This document shows, in pieces, positions 55,924-64,000 of a DNA stretch of 64,000 nucleotides. Origin of the DNA: Eunapius fragilis. Its lineage: Eukaryota; Porifera; Demospongiae; Spongillida; Spongillidae. The notes below the pieces were generated by a model. The model worked only from the letters and a program-made list of their open reading frames with translations, did no database searches and was not told the origin of the DNA. The position numbers and the translations under genes are program-made. The stretch's first letter is position 1. Each line of letters opens with the position of its first letter. The DNA is taken from the NCBI GenBank assembly GCA_963681505.1, contig OY811980.1, forward strand, positions 7,941,118 through 8,005,117. Direction: 5' to 3'.

Positions 55924-58900
55924 CTGAGGAGATGTTTAAAGCCACTAGTTAAAGAGAGGCTGTAGAGATGTACAATACACCCCACTGGGGTAGGCCACAC
56001 CTGATTGCCTACACACATAACTCTTAATATTACCTCAAATATATGCTTAAACCTAGCTTTGCTTATTATTTCATCCAGATCGGCTAAAGGAATAGCTGTG
56101 GTTTGAGGTTCATTTGGCTTCAAAGTTATTGATGGGGGTGGAGCATCATGTGACTCCTTATGTTTCTCATCTACAGATGCATAAGCATATTTGATCATAA
56201 TCTGACCACACCCATCACAGCAGTACCTTTGATTTCCTCATATACTGGGGAAGCAGGCTGAACTGAATCTTTACATGTGGTGGAATTCTGACCTTTTTTC
56301 ACCTGTGATAGGGCCACTGTGGGTGGTCTCCATCCAGTAGTACTTCTGAAATGATGAGAGACATGACATGAGGAGGTGTGTTGGAGATATGAGGTGTGTT
56401 AGAGACATGACATGAGGAGGTGTGTTGGAGATATGAGGTGTGTTAGAGACATGACATGAGAAGGTGTGTTGAGATATGAGGTGTGGTAGAGACATGACAT
56501 GAGGAGGTGTGTTGGAGATATGAGGTGTGTTAGAGACATGACATGAGGAGGTGTGTTGGAGATATGAGGTGTGTTAGAGACATGACATGAGGAGGTGTGT
56601 TGAGATATGAGGTGTGTTAGACACATGACATGAGGTGTGTTGGAGATATGAGGTGTGTTAGAGATGACATGAGGAGGTGTGTTGGAGATATGAGGTGTGT
56701 TAGAGACATGACATGAGGAGGTGTGTTGGAGATATGAGGTGTGTTAGAGACATGACATGAGGAGGTGTGTTGAGATATGAGGTGTGTTAGAGACATGACA
56801 TGAGGAGGTGTGTTGAGATATGAGGTGTGTTAGGGACATGACATGAGAAGGTGTGTTAGAGACATGCAAGAGGGAGGTGTGTTGAGATATGAGGTGTGTT
56901 AGGGACATGACATGAGGAGGTGTGTTGAGATATGAGGTGTGTTAGAGACATGACATGTGGAGGTGTGTTGGAGATATGAGGTGTGTTAGAGACATGACAT
57001 GAGGAGGTGTATTGGAGATATGAGGTGTGGTAGACACATGACATGAGGAGGTGTGTTGGAGATATGAGGTGTGTTAGAGATGACATGAGGAGGTGTGTTG
57101 GAGATATGAGGTGTGTTAGAGACATGACATGAGGAGGTGTGTTGGAGATATGAGGTGTGTTAGAGACATGACATGAGGAGGTGTATTGGAGATATGAGGT
57201 GTGTTAGAGACATGACATGAGGAGGTGTGTTGGAGATATGAGGTGTGTTAGAGATGACATGAGGGGGTGTGTTGGAGATATGAGGTGTGTTAGAGACATG
57301 ACATGAGGAGGTGTGTTGAGATATGAGGTGTGTTAGAGACATGACATGAGGAGGTGTGTTGGAGATATGAGGTGTGTTAGAGACATGACATGAGGAGGTG
57401 TGTTGAGATATGAGGTGTGTTAGAGACATGACATGAGGAGGTGTGTTGGAGATATGAGGTGTGTTAGAGACATGACATGAGGAGGTGTGTTGGAGATATG
57501 AGGTGTGGTAGAGACATGACATGAGGAGGTGTGTTGAGATATGAGGTGTGTTAGAGACATGACATGAAGAGGTGTGTTGGAGATATGAGGTGTGTTAGAG
57601 ACATGACATGAGGAGGTGTATTGGAGATATGAGGTGTGTTAGAGACATGACATGAGGAGGTGTGTTGGAGATATGAGGTGTGTTAGAGACATGACATGAG
57701 GAGGTGTGTTGAGATATGAGGTGTGTTAGAGATATGACATGAGGAGGTGTGTTGGAGATATGAGGTGTGTTAGAGACATGACATGAGGAGGTGTGTTGAG
57801 ATATGAGGTGTGTTAGAGACATGACATGAAGAGGTGTGTTGGAGATATGAGGTGTGTTAGAGACATGACATGAGGAGGTGTATTGGAGATATGAGGTGTG
57901 TTAGAGACATGACATGAGGAGGTGTGTTGGAGATATGAGGTGTGTTAGAGACATGACATGAGGAGGTGTGTTGAGATATGAGGTGTGTTAGAGATATGAC
58001 ATGAGGAGGTGTGTTGGAAATATGAGGTGTGTTAGAGACATGACATGAGGAGGTGTGTTGGAGACATGACATGAAGAGGTGTGTTGAGATATGAGGTGTG
58101 TTAGAGACATGACAAGAGGGGGTGTGTTAGAGAAGACATAGTGTACAGTTTCCATCTGCTACACACTTTCTCCTCCTTGCTACTATGGCAATGATTATCA
58201 CTGCTATGGCTGCCCCTATCACCAACACCACCAGAACAGTGAAAGCAGCATATTTGGCATTTGAAGCACCTGCAATAGATCACATGTCACATCATCAGCC
58301 ATATGTTATTTACACATGCGGTTACTAGGCAACGGTGATGGTGTTGATGATGATGATGACAGTGATGAACTGCTGACTGGAGGAGTGGTGCTGGTGAAAG
58401 CTGACACAGGGGAAGAGAAGGATGGTCAAATAGTGAACACCAAACACACTGCTCCCCTCTCCCTCCTCCCCATCCACCATGGCTTCCCCTCCTCCCCCTC
58501 CCTAATCCCTTCCACCTACGTACGAGAGAAGAAAGCTATGTTCATGACAGGAGTGGAGGTGGTTCCCTCTGTGTTGGAGGCCATAATAGTGAAGTAGTAC
58601 ATGGATGAGGGGACCAGACCAGTCAGGTTGACACCAAACTGTCCTCCAATCACATTGAGGTATGCACTCCCATTCACAGGGGTGCTGGACTGGCTTAGAT
58701 TACCAGGAGCTGACCCATAACGGATAACATAGCTCTCCTGAGTGTACACAATGAAGGGAACTGTCCACATGATGCTAATGGTATCCATGGAAACATATTT
58801 GGCAGTGATAAATGTAGGTTGATTGGGTGGACCTTGAGATATCAGAGGACAAGGTGGGTGTGGTTAGAGCACATTGGGATACTGCATGTACTCACCTGGT

Positions 58901-60960
58901 ACAGAGACAGTAGCGGCTGCAGTCTGGTTCACAGGTCCATCAACAGGGACATACACCCTCACATCACATTGATAGGTGTACACCCCTGGGGGAGGCTGGG
59001 ATACTGTCAGAGTGCTGGTGGCATTGGGGGTGGAGTTAGTGACCCCGGGGGGCTGTGTCATGACAAATGTGGTCCCCCCAGTGAGGGCCACACCACTGCT
59101 GTTGAAGGTAATGGCCGAACTGTTGTAGCCATTACTCCAGCTCCAGGAGAACACAAAAGGCAGAGGGACAGAGGTAGGCTTGGTGGCAGTACAGTTGATC
59201 TGGAAGGAGCTGTTTGGAGATGACTGCAACATGGAGGGAGAGATGGTGGTCCCTAGGGGAAGGTCTGGGGAGGAGGGAGGAGGAGAAGATTAAGAAGGAG
59301 TAAGTGGAGTAAGTGGAGGAGGAGGAGGAAGTGGAGGAGGAGGAGAGGGAAGTGAAGGAGGAAGTGTAGGAGGGTGTTTGATAAACATTTCCGTACCACT
59401 GATGGTTGTAACTAATGAAGAGGCTCCAGTAGCAAGAGGTATGTAGTTGATGACGTAAGGTGAAGGTACCTTGGGTCCTATGGTAGGGGTGCAGTTATAA
59501 GGCCCACCATCTTTCCTGCTCAGGGCTGAGATGGTGAGGGTGCTGGTGTAAATAGTGACCACTCCAGAGGTGGTCGTGTTGGACGTCTGTATGGTCACAT
59601 GACCATCTGGTACCAATGGCTGCTGTGTTGGTCCCACCCACAAGATGGAGGTTGGTTCCAAACCAACGTAAGTTGTACTTATTCCAAATGTACACGTCAG
59701 TGTTAGTAGGCTTCCCTGGTAGTTAGGTAGTGGAGGGGTACTGGTGACCGTGATTGGAGGGCTTAACGACAGAGCCACTGAAAGTGCACAAGATTGTGAT
59801 TATACTGAACTAGTCCCCAGTCCAACCCCTCACCTGTGATGTTGAAGGCATAGCTGGCAGTTCTACTAACTCCATTAGCACTGGCATTGCATACGTACAG
59901 CCCTGCATATGACAGGACCACTGGAGATGACAGTGTAAGTGACCTTGATGTGGTACTGCCAGAGGTTGTTTGATTTCCCACTGATCCAGCAGGGTATGAG
60001 GTCCACGTGACATTGGGAGGGGCACCAGAGGTGGAGGTGGCTGCGCAGATTAAGGTGTACGGAGCTGAAGATCCCAGATTAATTGGGATGGGTCCAGTCA
60101 TGGTGATGTACTGGGCACTGACTGTAGGATAAATACAAGCGATTGAGCTGAGGCGGCACCCCCGCGGGATAGGGCGCGGTTAAGCGGTTAGACGCTTCGC
60201 TAGTTCTGGTGCTTCCGTTGGTACAATACACTAAGGCGGGAATTAACGAATCGTACGGCAGGCCAGGCTGAATATAAGCGCACACACGCTACACGCAGCG
60301 GCGGATACAGGTTTTGGGGGGGGGGGGGGGCACGGATGGTGGGTGTGGCTGGGGGTGGGGTCGGCTTCTGGCCCGATACGAAAAGCGGGGGGGGGGGGGG
60401 GGGGGGGGGTGCTGTCGGTTTATGGCCCGATACGAGGAGCGGGGGGGGGGGGGGGGGTGCTGTCGGTTTATGGCCCAAAACGAAGAGCGGGGGGGGGGGT
60501 GCTGTCGGATTCTGGCCCAAAACGAAGAGCGGGGGGGGGGGGGGGGGGGTGCTGTTGGTTTCTGGCCCGATACGAAGGGCGGGGGGAGGGGGGGGGGGAG
60601 TATGATCGCGTATCGGGGGGCCCGGGATATAGTGCAGTAGTAGAGTTCATGCGTGCGGATATCAATAGACAGCGCAATCGTGCAGCTATATTATAAAATG
60701 CGGCCCGAAAAGTTATGAATTTATTAATGAAGGGGGGGGGGGGGGGGGGGGGGCACGTGCCCCGAGTGCCCCCCCCCTGGATCCGCCGCTGACACGTCTC
60801 TACGCCCCTCCTCCTCCCCTTGATGCGCAAACCACCCAGGCCCTATTGAAGTTTGGCGGTATAAAAAATGAGCGAAGCCTACTGGGATATAGAGCCATAA
60901 CGTACCTGATACGAGGAGCGAGACCACAGCCACATACCAACCACAACCACCTTCGGGCAT
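54587..60960 (-). CDS. Gene D: short RPTP with 3 Ig, 1 FN3 and a single D2-type PTP domain
   Basis: The model has 16 exons, 2514 nt, 837 residues, in phase: 60906-60960 (signal [18 protein letters not shown]), Ig 59834-60121, 59397-59777 and 58896-59264, FN3 58524-58832, membrane 58167-58269, then 56227-56345, 56034-56170, 55839-55923, 55722-55786, 55497-55625, 55288-55428, 54902-55041, 54703-54838 and 54587-54643. The ectodomain is the B/C type with two FN3 domains missing. The D1 domain is absent. In its place is a linker with P-V-Y-E-E-I-K and a proline-rich stretch ([12 protein letters not shown]). The FN3 exon uses an internal CAAG acceptor because the upstream AG used in gene B is mutated. 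Intron 1 holds a transposon-like insertion, and intron 56346-58166 a large minisatellite. Confidence 0.83.
55125..55262. repeat. 32-bp minisatellite (CACAACACTCCATACCATCA)
   Basis: Four or five units of ACAACACTCCATACCATCAT plus GTGACCAC lie in gene D intron 55042-55287, ending close to the donor of exon 55288-55428. Confidence 0.85.
56227..56345 (-). other. Gene D juxtamembrane exon with YEEI motif
   Basis: In the frame fixed by the neighbouring exons it reads [20 protein letters not shown], then [12 protein letters not shown] and PVYEEIK (Tyr at about residue 536). pY-E-E-I is the classical optimum for Src-family SH2 domains. The other two frames contain stops or do not join in phase. Confidence 0.7.
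56350..58135. repeat. Large minisatellite, about 44-bp units
   Basis: About 40 units of GTGTTAGAGACATGACATGA followed by GGAGGTGTGTTGGAGATATGAG fill intron 56346-58166 of gene D. Units differ by small deletions (GGAG/GAG) and substitutions. Several blocks of units are repeated, for example 57541-57790 against 57800-58050. Confidence 0.9.
58167..58269 (-). other. Gene D transmembrane exon
   Basis: It encodes [20 protein letters not shown] then [11 protein letters not shown], a clean hydrophobic span with an arginine-rich stop-transfer end. The donor GTGTGT is the only one that leaves phase 2, as needed by the next exon. Confidence 0.78.
60296..60791. mobile_element. Inverted-repeat element with G-run minisatellite core
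   Basis: It begins CAGCGGCGGATACAGG and ends CCTGGATCCGCCGCTG (near-perfect 16-bp inverted repeat), flanked on both sides by ACACG, a possible 5-bp target duplication. The core has about five units of GGCCCGATACGAGGAGC plus 8-20 G and TGCTGTCGGTTT. It is non-autonomous and lies in intron 1 of gene D (60122-60905). Confidence 0.7.
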
Positions 60961-63020
60961 GTTTGATTGCACCTGATGAGTGAGATCAAACGGCGGCGGG
61001 GGGTGGGGGTCAATATAACATAATTTATGTATTACGTCAGCTCTTTGGTAGCGAGCCCCGTTTATTCAGTTACGAGAAATGGTGAAAAGTCTGCCGGGTT
61101 GTGAGAAAATAATGACAACACATGCATCAATGCAAATATCTGTTCAAGTAAATTCTCCAATGAGAAAGTTGGTGGGATCAGAGATATCTATATAAAATCT
61201 CTGGTTCAACGCCATGCGTAAGAACAATGGCCGGGACCAGTACGAGGATGAACTACTCGTATTTTACTGAGTTCTGTACTTTTCGTGGGGTCTGACGATT
61301 CGTTTTTATAAATTTTGTTCCATAACATTTACGCTGTCCATTCGTCGCTATAGGTGCGCGCGGGTTCACGTCAACTCACGAGAACCGGCCGGGTCAATTC
61401 CTATATAGGCCTGATAATACTGACAACACACTGATCCAATTAATGACACTCTTAAGGTTATGCAGGCCTTATCAGCCGGATTGCATCTAGTGCAAAGAAA
61501 CCATGTAGAGTATGTGATACATGCATGTTTCAGCATCCGGTGCGTATGTTTAAGTCTAGACTCTATAGATTTGTCTTGGCCAAACAATAACTGTCGCCAT
61601 TTATTTTAACTACACTTTCAGTTGCATTATATAATGACAAATCAGTAAAATAAACGAAGTGTCCGCTTAATTCTGCATGTTTGTACTATATATTGCACTA
61701 TATAGTGGTATATTGCTCCAGACTAATTATATTAAGTGCGTCAGTGTGTACCTAGCTGCATATGCAGTGGTATGACTACTGCATGATACTTCGCGACACA
61801 GTTTGGTCCATATGGCATCTGTTCTGCATGAAAGGCGATGGTGAATTATAATGTATCGTCTACCACTAATTCATTGCAGCCGCTGACCAACCTGCACTAC
61901 TTCAGTGAAATACCATAGCAACTGACAAAAAAATGACGGGCATCAGGTCAATAAAGCCAGTCTATATATGATCTCTGATAAAGCTTAATGCAAATGGATA
62001 GGCCGGATGGCCTGAATGGTTATCACGCATCACTCATGTCATGCGGTCTCCCATGCATCATTATATAGTCATGCATATATACAAGAGCTGATTAATCGAA
62101 GAACAGGTGCCGCAATATATATAATATTATAATTATAATTATAATTATTATAATTATAATTATAATTATTATATTTATAATTATAATTATATATATAATC
62201 AAGAATGCAATAAAAGATATAACCCCGGTGGGCATGCATGGTTTCACATATATGCATCTCTATAAAAGAACTACTTGAATTAAACTCCACCCACATCAAT
62301 AGCTGACATGCAGGTCAACTGAATTTCCAGCCATGCACAATTATGTGCAAACCAACCTCGATGTACAAACCACTTAGGCAGGAACTGGCGGTGTGAGATG
62401 AGAGCGAAGCAAGACCGCGAATCAATTGATTTCACAAATGATCACTTGTAAAATCATCGCATGATTGAACACAGGGTGCATGCTCAATCATCTAAAATTG
62501 ATTTGACGCCCTGTGCGCCCGGAAAGAAACATTGACAATGGCTGAAATAGACTTATCACGCATATAATGCACTATAACGTCCTATATAGAGGCCTGCAAA
62601 TATACGTGCGCTGATGTATGTTTTGTTTATTGACACTTATACTATCCAACTTTTAAAGAATGTTTTCACGACCTTACGATGCCATTCCGGATCTCGATCA
62701 CGACTCACGATATTTCATTCCAAAGACAAGTATGGGTTGCCCAATACCATATTTTCTCCAGCTTGGCTCCTGAGAGATTGTTAACATAGGCAGCACATTT
62801 TTATTATGTAAGTCACCCGATAAGGTTTTCGCTTACATTTGAATTGTGGGCCATCCTTTCTAATGTACTCGAAGACGTCATGATCATTATGTCTAAACCT
62901 TTAAGTTCTGTTGTCTGTTGTCCTATTTGAAAACTCGCTTCCAAGAAGGTAGATGGATCGCGTGGAACACGTAGCCCGTCCACTATCGTAATCTACGAAC
63001 ACACGGATTATTTTATTGAT
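60961..63020. other. Intergenic region upstream of gene D
   Basis: No coding exon is supported. The sequence is AT-rich. An AATTAT-type microsatellite lies at about 62118-62200. Short palindromes around CAATTGATTT occur at about 62400-62510 and resemble the termini at 46428-46556. Confidence 0.5.
62118..62200. repeat. (TAATTA)n microsatellite
   Basis: A run of TATAATTATAATTATTATAA type sequence extends over about 80 bp. Confidence 0.9.
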
Positions 63021-63021
63021 G

Positions 63022-63110
63022 CTTAGGGGCCGTTCATAAATTACGTCACGCTATTTATGGACCCCCCCCCTCCCATTCAGCGTGACGTAATTAATGAACG
63101 GCCCCTTAAG
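63022..63110. mobile_element. Short MITE (GGGGCCGTTCATAAATTACGTC)
   Basis: The left end AGGGGCCGTTCATAAATTAC and the right end GTAATTAATGAACGGCCCCT form an almost complete hairpin around a C-rich loop. The ends lie next to TTA/TTAA. Confidence 0.75.
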
Positions 63111-63504
63111 GGTCATCTATTATATAATGCGAGCGTTGCTGTGATGTAATCCATCCGCTGCCGTGACTGGGTCTGGGGGCGAGATTACATTTATCTGACC
63201 ACAAAATGCTGTCGTTAGCGTTCATTAGCAAGTAGCGTTTTTTATTTGACTTGCTGCATAACATAATCCTTAAATGGCCTTGCATGCTATTTCGCATGTT
63301 CGGGTTTATAGGGATACATGTACGTATAATTTAAATATGTTAACGAATCCACCCACGTTATTTGGTCTGGGCGCGAGATTAAAAAACCAGGATGCGGATC
63401 ATAATTTACCATTATCTCCAGCAGAGCTTGCCCGCCGGATTGTAATCAGGTCTTTCAAATGAAGTACCGTGACGGTGTCTCTGAATGAAAATGCAGGCAC
63501 ACTG

Positions 63505-63848
63505 TGCGCACGCGCTAGTTGGGCGTAGCCCGACCTTCGCGTATTGGCGAAGGTCGGGTACCAAACCCGCACAGTTTTTGTACAGACGTATTATGCAATT
63601 TGTCAATGAATTTTGGCGTGTTATACAATCGGGTTCAATGAATAATTATATAAATTAAGTGTACATCAGATTGGCTTTACTACCAGCTGCGCAAAATATA
63701 TTTATTGGGCGATAATTGCCCGCAGTGAAATGCTGCATTCTGATTGGACTGCAAACCCCGTTGCAGCTTGTACAAAAACTGTGCGGGTTTGGTACCCGAC
63801 CTTCCGCCAATACGCGAAGGTCGGGCTACGCCCAACTACGCACGCGCC
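63505..63848. mobile_element. Foldback element with about 75-bp inverted arms
   Basis: The left arm (63507-63583) GTTGGGCGTAGCCCGACCTT...AAACCCGCACAGTTTTTGTA is repeated inverted at 63771-63846. Each arm itself contains a small inverted repeat (CCCGACCTTCGC...GCGAAGGTCGGG). The central 190 bp is AT-rich and non-coding. Confidence 0.75.
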
Positions 63849-63856
63849 GCGTGGTA

Positions 63857-63983
63857 TAGTCTCGTACCCAGACCCAGATTCCCAACAGCTGCGGATGGAT
63901 TACATCACCGCTACGTGAAAGTGGCCGTAGCGGTGATGTAATCCACCGCAGCTGTTGGGAATCTGGGTCTGGGTACGAGACTA
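63857..63983. mobile_element. Perfect hairpin element (CTCGTACCCAG family), copy 3
   Basis: The first half TAGTCTCGTACCCAGACCCA...ATTACATCACCGCTAC is mirrored exactly by GTAGCGGTGATGTAATCCAC...TACGAGACTA around a short loop. It shares its ends with the copies at 38808 and 46004. Partial relatives are seen near 63150-63190 and 63364. Confidence 0.8.
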
Positions 63984-64000
63984 GCGTGGCCACGTGGTGA

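Noticed and set aside
56271-58072. Repeated [16 protein letters not shown] frames
   Set aside because: Produced by the 44-bp minisatellite in gene D intron 56346-58166. The frames are broken by length variants of the unit.
60314-60830. Gly- or Pro-rich proteins over the G-run region
   Set aside because: Overlapping frames in three phases from poly-G runs within a transposon-like element; no codon-level signal.
61366-62299. Short open frames upstream of gene D
   Set aside because: No recognisable motifs, no splice-consistent neighbours, and AT-rich microsatellite content.

Overview
This window is animal genomic DNA with intron-rich genes. Single extracellular domains sit on single exons, separated by introns that are often only 50-100 bp. 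The content is a cluster of receptor-type protein tyrosine phosphatases (RPTPs) with immunoglobulin (Ig) and fibronectin III (FN3) ectodomains. The cluster is interspersed with fragments of LINE, BEL/Pao and hAT elements and small inverted-repeat elements. An early-branching metazoan, most probably a sponge, fits best (compact introns, very large Ig-rich receptors, type of repeats). That placement is inference; the species cannot be read from the sequence.

Layout. 1-5512: no complete gene; a LINE 3' end, the last two phosphatase exons of an RPTP (minus strand) and five Ig exons (plus strand), all copies of gene A material. 6224-25555 (minus): gene A, a giant RPTP. I assembled 42 exons whose lengths sum to 9588 nt (3195 residues): signal peptide, one unrecognised module, about 19 Ig and 4 FN3 domains, one membrane segment and two phosphatase domains. 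26704-38505 (minus): gene B, 23 exons, 1318 residues (3 Ig, 3 FN3, membrane segment, two phosphatase domains). 38506-46983: intergenic, with a duplicated block, BEL/Pao, hAT and LINE remnants and small inverted-repeat elements. 46984-54391 (plus): gene C, 1228 residues, a paralogue of B pointing the other way. 54587-60960 (minus): gene D, 837 residues, with the B/C type ectodomain but one phosphatase domain. 60961-64000: intergenic, with foldback elements.

All four gene models keep phase through every junction. Their membrane-proximal phosphatase domains differ sharply. A and B keep the full catalytic signature (HCSAGVGR[T/S]G). C has lost the loop arginine and histidine. D has no such domain but has a YEEI tyrosine motif. 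Every membrane-distal domain has a C-[N/S]-D-G-M-G-R-T-G loop without the preceding histidine. The cluster therefore joins near-identical, exchangeable ectodomain modules to catalytic, dead and adaptor-like tails. By analogy with paired immune receptors, I infer that it may be a recognition-receptor cluster, possibly for self/non-self. That is a hypothesis only.

Many introns carry long minisatellites, and several of these begin exactly at a splice site and copy it repeatedly.
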